Assembly (NCBI GenBank): GCA_008123405.1
Contig: VSSA01000026.1
Span: 1-57,818, forward strand
Origin: Nocardioides sp. BGMRC 2183
GTDB lineage: Bacteria > Actinomycetota > Actinomycetes > Propionibacteriales > Nocardioidaceae
Length of the DNA: 57,818 nucleotides
Direction of reading: 5' to 3'
A model generated the notes under the pieces. The model was not told the origin of the DNA and did not search any database. It was given only the letters and a program-made list of their open reading frames with translations. The translations under genes were made by a program, and so were the position numbers. Positions 13,497 through 22,548 of the stretch are shown in pieces (within the stretch, counting starts at the first letter, position 1; each line of letters begins with the position of its first letter).

Positions 13497-16400
13497 ATGG
13501 GCGGCAGCGTGTCAGGACCACGGCAGGACCAGGGACGTATCGACTCGGCGGCATCGGACCTGTTGTTGCAGGCCGGCCGGTTCTTCACCCGCTGGGATGA
13601 GACCGAGGACGGCAGGGCCGTGTTCCGCGAGGGCGGACGCGCCGGCGACGTCTTCTACCGGGACCGGTGGAGCCACGACAAGGTGGTGCGCTCCACCCAC
13701 GGCGTGAACTGCACCGGCTCCTGTTCGTGGAAGGTGTACGTCAAGGACGGCGTGATCACCTGGGAGAGCCAGCAGACCGACTATCCGTCCGTTGGACCGG
13801 ACCGCCCCGAGTACGAGCCACGCGGGTGCCCGCGCGGCGCCGCCTTCTCCTGGTACACCTACTCCCCCACCCGGGTGCGCTTCCCGTACGCCCGCGGCGT
13901 GCTGGTCGAGATGTTCCGCGAGGCGCGGGACCGGGTGGGCGGCGACCCGGTGCTGGCCTGGGCCGACCTCCAGTCCGACCCGGAGCGGCGGCGCCGCTAC
14001 CAGCAGGCCCGCGGCAAGGGCGGCCTGGTGCGGGTCAGCTGGGCCGAGGCGGTGGACATGGTCGCGGCAGCCCAGGTGCACACGATCAAGGCGCACGGCC
14101 CGGACCGGATCGCGACGTTCAGCCCGATCCCGGCGATGTCGATGGTCTCCCACGCGGTGGGGGCGCGGTTCACGCACCTGCTCGGCGGGGCGATGACCTC
14201 CTTCTACGACTGGTACGCCGACCTGCCGGTGGCCAGCCCGCAGGTCTTCGGCGACCAGACCGACGTGCCGGAATCCGGCGACTGGTGGGATGCCACCTAC
14301 CTGATGCTGTGGGGATCGAACATCCCGGTCACCCGCACCCCGGACGCCCACTGGATGGCAGAGGTCCGCTACCGCGGGACCAAGGTGGTGACGGTCAGCC
14401 CCGACTACGCCGACAACACCAAGTTCGCCGACGAGTGGGTCCCCGCCCAGGCCGGCACGGACGCGGCGCTGGCGATGGCGATGACCCATGTGGTGCTCAA
14501 CGAGTGCTACGTGCAGAAGCGGGTGCCGTTCTTCGTCGAGTACGTGCGCCAGTACACCGACCTCCCGTTCCTGGTCACCCTCACCGAGAACGAGGAGCAC
14601 GGCGGGCTGGTGCCCGGGAAGTTCCTCACCGCCAGCGACCTCGGCGACACCGCCTCGGAGGCGGCGTGGAAGACCGTGCTGCTGGAAGCCGCGACCGGCG
14701 AGCCCGTGGTGCCGAACGGATCGATGGGCTTCCGCTACGCCGAGTCCGGGGAGGGTCGCTGGAACCTCGACCTGGAGGGCGTCGTACCGGCGTTGTCGTT
14801 GCGCGATGCCAAGGTCGACCCGGAGGCGGTCGAGGTGCTGCTTCCCTCCTACGCCGGCCCGACCGGTGAGGGCGAGGTGCTGCGGCGCGGAGTGCCGGTG
14901 ACCCGGGTCGGGGGCCGACTGGTCACCACCGTCTTCGACCTGATGCTGGCTCAGCACGGTGTCGGCCGACCCGATCTGCCCGGCACCTGGCCGACCGGGT
15001 ACGACGACGCGTCGGCGCCGTACACCCCCGCCTGGCAGGCGGAGGTCACCTCGGTCCCGGCCGAGCAGTGCATCCGGATCGCTCGGGAGTTCGCCCGCAA
15101 CGCCGAGGAGTCCGGCGGCCGGTCGATGATCATCCTCGGCGCCGGTGTCTGCCAGTGGTTCCACGCGGATGCGACGTACCGCTCGATCCTGTCGCTCCTG
15201 CTGCTGACCGGGAGCATGGGCCGCAACGGTGGTGGCTGGGCGCACTACGTGGGGCAGGAGAAGTGCCGGCCCATCACCGGCTGGATCTCGCTGGCCAACA
15301 ACCTCGACTGGAGCCGCCCGCCGCGGACCATGATCGGCACCGCCTACTGGTACATGCACACCGACCAGTGGCGTTCGGACGGCTACCAGGCCGATGCGCT
15401 GGCCTCGCCGCTCGCCGAGGGGCACCTCGGCGGGATGCACACCGCTGACACCATCGCCCAGTCCAACCGGCTGGGCTGGATGCCGTTCTACCCGCAGTTC
15501 GACCGGAACCCGCTCGATCTGGCCGACGAGGCCGAGGCGGCGGTGGCCGCCGGGGAGGCCGGCGACGTCAACGAGTATGTGGTGAACCGTCTGAAGGACG
15601 GGTCCCTGAAGTTCGCCATCGAGGACGTCGACGCCCCGGAGAACTGGCCCCGCACGCTCACCCTGTGGCGCTCGAACCTCTTCGGCTCCTCGGCGAAGGG
15701 CAACGAGTACTTCCTCAAGCACCTGCTCGGCACCCACACCAACGCCCGTGCCGAGGATGGTGCGCCGGAGGTTCGGCCGCGCGACGTCACCTGGCACGAC
15801 CAGGCACCCGAGGGGAAGCTCGACCTCCTGGTCTCCGCCGACTTCCGGATGACCTCCACCACACTGCTCTCCGACGTGGTGCTCCCAGCGGCGACCTGGT
15901 ACGAGAAGCACGACCTCTCCTCGACCGACATGCACCCCTACGTGCACGCCTTCACCCCCGCGATCGACCCGCCCTGGGAGGCCCGCACCGACTTCGAGAT
16001 GTTCCACCTCTTCGCGCGACGGGTCTCCGAGCTGGCCCGCGACCACCTCGGGGTGCGCAAGGACATCGTCGCGGTGCCGCTGCAGCACGACACCCCCGGC
16101 GAGACCGCCCAACCCGGCGGGGTGGTCCGGGACTGGAAGCGCGGGGACGTCGATCCGATCCCGGGCAAGACGATGCCCGTGCTCCAGGTGATCGAGCGGG
16201 ACTACACCGCGATCGCCGACAAGCTCGCCACCATCGGGCCGCTGGCCGACCGGCTCGGTTTCGGGGTCAAGAACGTGACCTTCGACCTCGGCGAGGCGCT
16301 GCACCTGCTGGCCGGGTCGGGCGGGGTGATGGACTCCGGGGCAGGGGTCGGACGCCCGGCGATCGACACCGACGCCAAGCTGGCCGAGGCGATCCTGACC

Positions 16401-17231
16401 CTGTCCGGGACGACCAACGGGGAGTTGGCGACCCAGGGCTTCCGGACGCTGGAGCGGCGCGTGGGCAAGCCCCTGGCCGACCTCGCCGAGGGGTCGGAGG
16501 AGAAACGGATCACCTTCGCCCAGACCCAGGCCGCGCCGGTGCCGGTGATCACCTCCCCGGAGTGGTCGGGATCGGAGACCGGCGGGCGTCGCTACGCCCC
16601 GTTCACGGTGAACATCGAGCGGCTCAAGCCGTTCCACACCCTCTCGGGACGGATGCACTTCTTCCTGGACCACGACTGGATGCGGGACCTCGGCGAGTCG
16701 CTACCGATCTATCGGCCTCCGCTGGACATGAACCGGCTCTTCGGCGAGCCCCGCCTCGGCTCCGACGGGGCTGCGGAGATCACCGTCCGGTACCTGACCC
16801 CGCATTCGAAGTGGTCGATCCACTCCGAGTATCAGGACAACCTGTTCATGCTCTCGCTCTCCCGGGGCGGCACCTCGGCCTGGCTGAGTCCGGCGGACGC
16901 GGCGACCATCTCCGTGGCCGACAACGACTGGATCGAGTGCACCAACGCGAACGGTGTCTTCGTGGCCCGGGCGATCGTCAGTCACCGGATCCCGCAAGGC
17001 GTGACCTTCGTGCACCATGCCCAGGAGCGCACCATCGACGTACCGAAGTCGGAGGCGACCGGGCGACGCGGGGGCATCCACAACAGCGTCACCCGGGTGC
17101 TGGTCAAGCCCACCCACCTGATCGGCGGGTACGCGCAGCTCTCCTACGCCTTCAACTATCTAGGCCCCACCGGCAACCAGCGCGACATCGTCGCGACGAT
17201 CCGCAAGCGGTCGCAGGAGGTGACCTACTGA
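13497..17231 (+). CDS. narG: Respiratory nitrate reductase, alpha subunit NarG
   Basis: Catalytic subunit of the membrane-bound, cytoplasm-facing nitrate reductase. It carries Mo-bis-MGD and an unusual iron-sulfur cluster with one histidine ligand. The HGVNCTGSCSWKVYVKDG block near residue 56 gives the His and Cys ligands, followed by the EPRGCPRGA cysteine. TSFYDWYADLP near 235 contains the Asp that binds molybdenum in NarG-type enzymes. The C-terminal molybdopterin dinucleotide-binding domain occupies about 1060-1244. ATG 13497 is chosen as the last start before conserved sequence; the frame is open upstream to 13368. At 1,244 residues it is normal for actinobacteria. Its TGA overlaps the narH ATG by one base. 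Confidence 0.95.
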   Translation: MGGSVSGPRQDQGRIDSAASDLLLQAGRFFTRWDETEDGRAVFREGGRAGDVFYRDRWSHDKVVRSTHGVNCTGSCSWKVYVKDGVITWESQQTDYPSVGPDRPEYEPRGCPRGAAFSWYTYSPTRVRFPYARGVLVEMFREARDRVGGDPVLAWADLQSDPERRRRYQQARGKGGLVRVSWAEAVDMVAAAQVHTIKAHGPDRIATFSPIPAMSMVSHAVGARFTHLLGGAMTSFYDWYADLPVASPQVFGDQTDVPESGDWWDATYLMLWGSNIPVTRTPDAHWMAEVRYRGTKVVTVSPDYADNTKFADEWVPAQAGTDAALAMAMTHVVLNECYVQKRVPFFVEYVRQYTDLPFLVTLTENEEHGGLVPGKFLTASDLGDTASEAAWKTVLLEAATGEPVVPNGSMGFRYAESGEGRWNLDLEGVVPALSLRDAKVDPEAVEVLLPSYAGPTGEGEVLRRGVPVTRVGGRLVTTVFDLMLAQHGVGRPDLPGTWPTGYDDASAPYTPAWQAEVTSVPAEQCIRIAREFARNAEESGGRSMIILGAGVCQWFHADATYRSILSLLLLTGSMGRNGGGWAHYVGQEKCRPITGWISLANNLDWSRPPRTMIGTAYWYMHTDQWRSDGYQADALASPLAEGHLGGMHTADTIAQSNRLGWMPFYPQFDRNPLDLADEAEAAVAAGEAGDVNEYVVNRLKDGSLKFAIEDVDAPENWPRTLTLWRSNLFGSSAKGNEYFLKHLLGTHTNARAEDGAPEVRPRDVTWHDQAPEGKLDLLVSADFRMTSTTLLSDVVLPAATWYEKHDLSSTDMHPYVHAFTPAIDPPWEARTDFEMFHLFARRVSELARDHLGVRKDIVAVPLQHDTPGETAQPGGVVRDWKRGDVDPIPGKTMPVLQVIERDYTAIADKLATIGPLADRLGFGVKNVTFDLGEALHLLAGSGGVMDSGAGVGRPAIDTDAKLAEAILTLSGTTNGELATQGFRTLERRVGKPLADLAEGSEEKRITFAQTQAAPVPVITSPEWSGSETGGRRYAPFTVNIERLKPFHTLSGRMHFFLDHDWMRDLGESLPIYRPPLDMNRLFGEPRLGSDGAAEITVRYLTPHSKWSIHSEYQDNLFMLSLSRGGTSAWLSPADAATISVADNDWIECTNANGVFVARAIVSHRIPQGVTFVHHAQERTIDVPKSEATGRRGGIHNSVTRVLVKPTHLIGGYAQLSYAFNYLGPTGNQRDIVATIRKRSQEVTY

Positions 17232-18886
17232 TGAGGGTCATGGCCCAGATGGGCATGGTGATGAACCTCGACAAGTGCATCGGGTGCCACACCTGCTCGG
17301 TGACCTGCAAGCAGGCGTGGACCAACCGCGCCGGCACCGAGTACGTGTGGTTCAACAACGTCGAGACCCGCCCCGGTCTCGGCTACCCGCGCCGGCACGA
17401 GGACCAGGAGAAGTGGCGCGGCGGCTGGACCGTCGACGGACGCGGCCGGCTCCGACTCAGGGCCGGGGGCCGGCTGAAGAAGCTGCTGACGATCTTCTCC
17501 TCACCGGTGCAGCCGGAGATCAAGGACTACTACGAGCCCTGGACCTACGACTACGCGACGCTCGTCGACGCTCCGCTCGGCGACGACTTCCCGGTGGCGC
17601 GACCGAAGTCGCTGATCACCGGTGAGGACACCAAGGTCACCTGGTCGGCGAACTGGGACGACAACCTGGGTGGTGGCCCCGAGCACGCCCCGTTCGACCC
17701 GATCGTGGAGCGGCTCCGTGCCGAGTCGAACGAGAAGATCAAGTTCGAGTTCGAGCAGACCTTCATGTTCTACCTGCCGCGGATCTGCGAGCACTGCCTG
17801 AACCCGTCGTGCATGGCGTCGTGTCCCTCCGGTGCGATCTACAAGCGCAGCGAGGACGGGATCGTCCTGGTCGACCAGGACCGGTGCCGCGGCTGGCGCC
17901 AGTGCATCACCGGCTGTCCGTACAAGAAGATCTACTTCAACCACAAGTCCGGCAAGGCCGAGAAGTGCACCTTCTGCTATCCCCGGATCGAGGTCGGCCT
18001 GCCGACGGTCTGCTCGGAGACGTGCGTGGGTCGGCTGCGCTACCTCGGCCTCTTCCTGTACGACGCCGACGCGGTGACCGCGGCCGCCAGCGTTCCCGAA
18101 CAGGAGCTGTACGAGGCCCAGATGGACCTGCTGCTGGACCCGAACGACCCCGAGGTGCTGCGCGAGGCCCGCGCGCAGGGCATCCCCGAAGACTGGCTGG
18201 ACGCGGCGCAACGCTCCCCCGTCTACGCCTTGGCCAAGAAGTATCGGGTGGCGCTGCCGCTGCACCCGGAGTACCGCACGATGCCGATGGTCTGGTACGT
18301 CCCGCCGCTCTCCCCGGTGGTCGACCTGCTCACCGAGCAGGGCCACGACGCGGAGTCCACGGCGACGCTGTTCGGCGCGATCGAGGCGCTGCGGATCCCG
18401 ATCGAGTATCTCGCCGAGCTCTTCACCGCCGGCGACACCGAGGTGGTGGACGGCGTACTGCGCAAGCTGGCCGCGATGCGCGCCTACCTGCGCGACATCA
18501 CCCTGGGCCGTGACCCGGACGACTCCATCCCCGCCTCGGTCGGCATGTCCGGCGAGGAGCTCTACGAGATGTACCGACTGATGGCGATCGCGAAGTACGA
18601 GGAGCGCTACGTGATCCCGAAGGCGCACGTGGAGCAGGCGCACGACCTGGAGGAGATGGGCTGCTCCCTCGACTACGACGAGGGGCCGGGGATGTACGAC
18701 AGCGGCCCCCTCGGCGAGGCCAGCGGGCGGCCGGCGCCAGTCGCGGTGGAGACCTTCCACGCGCTCCGACAACGACAGACCAGCGACGAAGCGACCACCG
18801 AGGAGAGCCTGCGGGGACGAGTCAACCTGCTGAACTGGGACGGGAACGGACGACCCGACGGCCTCTTCCCGAAGCGCCGGTCATGA
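17231..18886 (+). CDS. narH: Respiratory nitrate reductase, beta subunit NarH
   Basis: Iron-sulfur electron-transfer subunit between NarI and NarG. Four cysteine groups are visible: CIGCHTCSVTCK (about residue 16), CEHCLNPSCMASCP (about 187), CRGWRQCITGCP (about 220) and CTFCYPRIEVGLPTVCSETC (about 247). The Trp in CRGWRQC replaces a cysteine, as in E. coli NarH, giving one [3Fe-4S] and three [4Fe-4S] clusters. The ATG shares a base with the narG stop. Length is 551, slightly longer than E. coli, with an extended C-terminal tail. The last four bases overlap narJ. Confidence 0.95.
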   Translation: MRVMAQMGMVMNLDKCIGCHTCSVTCKQAWTNRAGTEYVWFNNVETRPGLGYPRRHEDQEKWRGGWTVDGRGRLRLRAGGRLKKLLTIFSSPVQPEIKDYYEPWTYDYATLVDAPLGDDFPVARPKSLITGEDTKVTWSANWDDNLGGGPEHAPFDPIVERLRAESNEKIKFEFEQTFMFYLPRICEHCLNPSCMASCPSGAIYKRSEDGIVLVDQDRCRGWRQCITGCPYKKIYFNHKSGKAEKCTFCYPRIEVGLPTVCSETCVGRLRYLGLFLYDADAVTAAASVPEQELYEAQMDLLLDPNDPEVLREARAQGIPEDWLDAAQRSPVYALAKKYRVALPLHPEYRTMPMVWYVPPLSPVVDLLTEQGHDAESTATLFGAIEALRIPIEYLAELFTAGDTEVVDGVLRKLAAMRAYLRDITLGRDPDDSIPASVGMSGEELYEMYRLMAIAKYEERYVIPKAHVEQAHDLEEMGCSLDYDEGPGMYDSGPLGEASGRPAPVAVETFHALRQRQTSDEATTEESLRGRVNLLNWDGNGRPDGLFPKRRS

Positions 18887-19569
18887 GCCGCAGACGGGGC
18901 ACCCGCCGGGCATCTGCTGCATCCGAGCAAGCGACACGCGTGGTGCACCAGGTCGCGGCCTGGTGCCTGGGCTACCCGGACGCCGCGCTGCTCGAACGGC
19001 TGCCGGTCCTGCACCACGCCCTCGCCGAGCAGCCCCCCTCACCACCGGTGGACGCGCTGCGCGGCTTCCTCCAGCACCTGGCTGCGGCGCCGCCTGCGGA
19101 GCTGGTCCGCGACTACGTCGACGTCTTCGACCTGAGCAGCAAGCAGGCGCTGTACCTCTCCTACTGGACCGATGGCGACACCCGTCGCCGCGGCGAGACG
19201 CTGGCCGCCTTCAAACAGCGCTATCGCGACGCAGGGATGCTGGTCGACACCCACGGCGAGCTGCCCGACTACCTCCCGATGGTGCTGGAGTACGCCGCGC
19301 TCGCTGATCCCCGCGGTGGACGCGAGCTCCTGCAGGAGTACCGGGCCAGCCTGGAGCTGATCCGGATCGCGCTGGTGGAGCGCCGCTCGCCGTACGCGGC
19401 GGTGCTGACCGCGATCTGCGCCACGCTCCCCGGCGTCTCCCCCCAGGACCGCGCCAGTGCGATGGCGCTGGCCCGCAGCGGCCCGCCGACCGAGACCGTC
19501 GGTCTGGAACCGCTGCCCTATCCCACTCTGCGCGGCACCGCGGCCGCGCCCGGCACGGAGGTCGGCTGA
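18883..19569 (+). CDS. narJ: Nitrate reductase assembly chaperone NarJ
   Basis: Cytoplasmic redox-enzyme maturation protein needed for molybdenum cofactor insertion into NarG; not part of the final enzyme. Family features are the all-helical sequence with RDYVDVFDLSSKQALYLSYW near residue 67 and GELPDYLPMVLEYAAL near 126. Length 228. The ATG overlaps the narH stop by four bases (ATGA) and the stop shares one base with the narI ATG. The arginine-rich N-terminus before the helical core may be a few residues too long. Confidence 0.92.
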   Translation: MSRRRGTRRASAASEQATRVVHQVAAWCLGYPDAALLERLPVLHHALAEQPPSPPVDALRGFLQHLAAAPPAELVRDYVDVFDLSSKQALYLSYWTDGDTRRRGETLAAFKQRYRDAGMLVDTHGELPDYLPMVLEYAALADPRGGRELLQEYRASLELIRIALVERRSPYAAVLTAICATLPGVSPQDRASAMALARSGPPTETVGLEPLPYPTLRGTAAAPGTEVG

Positions 19570-20315
19570 TGGACGTGGTGCTGTGGGGCGTGCTCCCCTA
19601 CCTCGCCGTGGTGATCTTGGTGACGGGGACGATCTGGCGCTACCGCTACGACAGGTTCGGCTGGACGACGCGCTCCTCCCAGCTCTATGAGTCGCGGCTG
19701 CTGCGGATCGGGTCGCCGCTGTTCCACTTCGGCATCCTGATCGTGATCATCGGCCACATCGGAGGACTGGTCGTCCCCAAGTCCTGGACCGAGGCGCTCG
19801 GCGTGAACGAGGACCTCTACCACTTCAACGCACTCTTCTTCGGCACGATCGCCGGGATCGCCACGCTGGCCGGCCTGGCGATCCTGATCTACCGGCGACG
19901 CACCACCGGACCGGTCTTCATGGCGACCACCACCAACGACAAGGCAATGTACGTGCTGCTGGTGGGGGCGCTCGTGCTCGGTCTGTGGACCACGCTGGTG
20001 GCGGTCGGCGCCGGCCACGACGCCCACGACTACCGGGAGACCGTCTCTCCCTGGTTCCGATCGCTCTTCGTGCTGCAACCCGACGTCGACGCGATGGCGG
20101 CGGCACCGATCCAGTTCCACCTCCACGTCCTGGTCGCGCTGCTGCTGTTCACCGTGTGGCCGTTCACCCGACTGGTCCACGCCTTCACCGCTCCGCTGCA
20201 CTACCTGTTCCGTCCCTACATCGTCTACCGCAGCCGGGACCTCCCGGCCGGCACCGGGGCGCGCGCCCCCCGTCCGGGGTGGAGCCCGGTCGGCACCCGA
20301 GACCGCACCAAGTGA
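19569..20315 (+). CDS. narI: Respiratory nitrate reductase, gamma subunit NarI
   Basis: Membrane cytochrome b subunit that oxidises menaquinol and passes electrons to NarH. Five hydrophobic segments are visible at about residues 4-22, 45-70, 90-112, 128-150 and 180-205. Candidate haem-ligand histidines are in SPLFHFGIL and IIGHIGG (segment 2) and in QFHLHVL and RLVHAFTAP (segment 5), matching the two-haem pattern of the family. Length 248. It completes narGHJI and is followed after seven bases by narK. Confidence 0.94.
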   Translation: MDVVLWGVLPYLAVVILVTGTIWRYRYDRFGWTTRSSQLYESRLLRIGSPLFHFGILIVIIGHIGGLVVPKSWTEALGVNEDLYHFNALFFGTIAGIATLAGLAILIYRRRTTGPVFMATTTNDKAMYVLLVGALVLGLWTTLVAVGAGHDAHDYRETVSPWFRSLFVLQPDVDAMAAAPIQFHLHVLVALLLFTVWPFTRLVHAFTAPLHYLFRPYIVYRSRDLPAGTGARAPRPGWSPVGTRDRTK

Positions 20316-20322
20316 GGCGACA

Positions 20323-21543
20323 GTGACGACACCGACCACCGCCGGCCCGGACCTGACCGGGCAGACCACCAACCTGCTGCTCGCGACCTGGGCGTTCGCG
20401 ATCAGCTTCTGGGCGTGGAACATGATCGCGCCGCTCGGCGTCCGCTACACCGAGATCCTCGACCTGTCCTCGACCGAGAAGTCGGTGCTGGTGGCCGTGC
20501 CGGTCATCGTCGGCTCCGTGGGCAGGGTCGTCACCGGCGCGCTCACCGACCGGTACGGCGGGCGGGTGATGTTTCCGATCCTGCTGCTGGTCTCCGCGCC
20601 GTTCGTGATCCTGGTCGCGGTGGCCGGTGAGATGGAGTCGTTCGCGCTGCTGCTCGTCTTCGGCTTCTTCCTGGGCATCGCGGGCACCACCTTCGCAGTC
20701 GGCATCCCGTTCGCCAATGCGTGGTTCGAGAAGAACCGGCGCGGCTTCGCGACCGGCGTCTTCGGTGCCGGGATGGGTGGCACCGCACTGTCGGCGTTCT
20801 TCACCCCGCGGATGGTGGAGTGGTGGGGCTACCTGACCACCCATGTGGTCATCGCGCTCGCTCTGGTCGCCACCGCGGCGCTGATCTGGGTGGCGTTGCG
20901 GGACTCCCCGGCGTGGTCACCGAACAACGACCCAGTGGTGCCGAAGCTGGCTGCCGCGTCCAAGCTCGCGGTGACCTGGCAGATGTCCTTCCTCTACGCG
21001 GTGGCGTTCGGCGGGTTCGTGGCGTTCTCGACCTACCTGCCGACGTACCTGAAGGACGTCTACGACTTCGGGCTCACCGAGGCGGGCACGCGGACCTCGG
21101 GTTTTGCGATCGCAGCGGTGGTCTGTCGGCCACTCGGCGGAGTGCTGGCCGACAAGGTCGGGCCTCGGGTGGTCGCCGCGGTCTCCTTCGCCGGCGCCGC
21201 GGTGATGGCGGTGGTGCTCACCTTCCAGCCGCCGGTCGAGGTTCCGGCCGGTGTCTCCTTCGTGCTGATGGCCGGCTTCCTGGGCATCGGGACCGGCGCG
21301 GTGTTCACCTGGGTCGCGCAGCTCTCCCCTCCGGAGCGGGTCGGCGCGGTGACCGGCATCGTCGGCGCTGCCGGTGGCCTGGGTGGATTCTTCCCACCAC
21401 TGGTGATGGGAGCCACCTACAACGAGGCGGACCACAGCTACACGATCGGATTGCTGCTGCTGTGCGTGGTGGCCGCGGGAGCGCTGGTCTTCACCCTGGT
21501 CGGGATCAGGTCGCGGGCGCGGCCTCGGCCAGCGGCCAGGTGA
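20323..21543 (+). CDS. narK: Nitrate/nitrite transporter of the NarK type
   Basis: Major facilitator family protein with about twelve membrane segments in 406 residues. It probably imports nitrate and/or exports nitrite for the reductase encoded just upstream. The two glycine-rich nitrate-signature regions are visible: GVFGAGMGGTALSAFF near residue 145 and GIVGAAGGLGGFFPPLVMG near 345. The conserved DRYGGR loop lies near residue 75. It starts at GTG, seven bases after narI, so it is in the same operon. Its 3' end overlaps the convergent kinase gene by 38 bases. Nitrate/proton symport versus antiport cannot be decided from sequence. Confidence 0.9.
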   Translation: MTTPTTAGPDLTGQTTNLLLATWAFAISFWAWNMIAPLGVRYTEILDLSSTEKSVLVAVPVIVGSVGRVVTGALTDRYGGRVMFPILLLVSAPFVILVAVAGEMESFALLLVFGFFLGIAGTTFAVGIPFANAWFEKNRRGFATGVFGAGMGGTALSAFFTPRMVEWWGYLTTHVVIALALVATAALIWVALRDSPAWSPNNDPVVPKLAAASKLAVTWQMSFLYAVAFGGFVAFSTYLPTYLKDVYDFGLTEAGTRTSGFAIAAVVCRPLGGVLADKVGPRVVAAVSFAGAAVMAVVLTFQPPVEVPAGVSFVLMAGFLGIGTGAVFTWVAQLSPPERVGAVTGIVGAAGGLGGFFPPLVMGATYNEADHSYTIGLLLLCVVAAGALVFTLVGIRSRARPRPAAR

Positions 21544-22537
21544 CCCTGATCTGGGCCCCGCCCGCTGGTGCGTCCTCGATGGCGACCTCACCACCGTGCG
21601 CCCGGACCAGGCCGTTGACGATGTAGAGACCCAGGCCCGACCCGCCGCCCACCCCGGCGGTCCAGAACTTGGTGAACGCTCGGGCGCGCTGCGCGGCCGG
21701 GATGCCGGCGCCCTCGTCGGTGACGACGATCTGCGCCGACCCCTCGTCCGACCGTACGGCGAGCCGTACGGTCCCTTCGCCGTGACGCACGCCGTTCTCC
21801 ACCAGGTTGGTGAGCACCTGGAGTGCCTTGTCCGGGTCGGCGTCGAGGAGCGGCCTCGCGTCGGCGACCAGCTGGATCCGACGGGAGGTGGTCACCTGCA
21901 CCGACTCCACGACCCGCTCGGCCAGGCGCACGACATCGGTGGGCCAGCGGTGGAGCTGGAGCCGGCCCGTGTCGATCCGGGCGACGTCGAGCAGCTCGGT
22001 GATCAAACGGCTGAGGCGATCGGCATCCGCGCTCACCGTCGTCAGCATCAACTGGCGCTGGTCGTCGTCGAGCTCGTCCCAGCGGTGCAGCAGCGCACCG
22101 ACGAACCCCTTGAGCCCGGTCAGCGGCGAGCGCAGCTCGTGCGCGACGGTGGCGACGAGATCGGAGCGCTCCCGGTCCAGCCGCGCCCGGCCCCGGCCGG
22201 ACCGCAGGCTGACTGCTACCCGGGTGGGAGGCTGATACCGATCGACCCGGTGCAACCTGGCGGCGACCAGCACCTCGGTGCCGTCCGTCAGCCACCACGC
22301 CTGCTCGGGGATGCCGGTGCGAGCACCGAGGCCGGCATAGGGTCGATTCACCGCGCACCAGGAGCGGCCGTCCTGGTCGACCAGGGCCAACACCTCCTCG
22401 AGCGGCCGGTCGATCACGGTGGTCTCGACGTCGAGGCCGAGCATCCGTCGTGCCACGCCGTTGCAGGCGAGCACCTGGCCCTCGGCCCCGGCGACCAGGG
22501 CGCCGTCGGGCAGCAGCTCGATCGGCTCGGGGTCCAT
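21506..22537 (-). CDS. Soluble PAS-domain sensor histidine kinase
   Basis: A 343-residue cytoplasmic histidine kinase without membrane segments. An N-terminal PAS-like domain (about 1-95) is followed by HisKA with the phospho-accepting His in VAHELRSPLTGLKG (near residue 145). The HATPase domain has NLVENGVRHG (N box), DEGAGIPAAQRAR (G1) and GGGSGLGLYIVNGLV (G2). No response regulator gene is nearby, so its partner is unknown. ATG 22537 is used; a GTG at 22552 would overlap the upstream methyltransferase stop (GTGA) and is equally possible. It overlaps narK tail-to-tail, but a role in nitrate control is not shown. Confidence 0.88.
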   Translation of the reverse strand: MDPEPIELLPDGALVAGAEGQVLACNGVARRMLGLDVETTVIDRPLEEVLALVDQDGRSWCAVNRPYAGLGARTGIPEQAWWLTDGTEVLVAARLHRVDRYQPPTRVAVSLRSGRGRARLDRERSDLVATVAHELRSPLTGLKGFVGALLHRWDELDDDQRQLMLTTVSADADRLSRLITELLDVARIDTGRLQLHRWPTDVVRLAERVVESVQVTTSRRIQLVADARPLLDADPDKALQVLTNLVENGVRHGEGTVRLAVRSDEGSAQIVVTDEGAGIPAAQRARAFTKFWTAGVGGGSGLGLYIVNGLVRAHGGEVAIEDAPAGGAQIRVTWPLAEAAPAT

Positions 22538-22548
22538 GGGCACGCAGA

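Noticed and set aside
13512-16673. A 1,053-codon open frame antisense to narG.
   Set aside because: It is a GC-rich shadow of narG, with no recognisable domain. The sense frame is clearly NarG.
13497-21543. Base composition of the nar block as proof of recent transfer.
   Set aside because: The block looks as GC-rich as its neighbours by eye, so no claim of recent transfer can be made without computed statistics.
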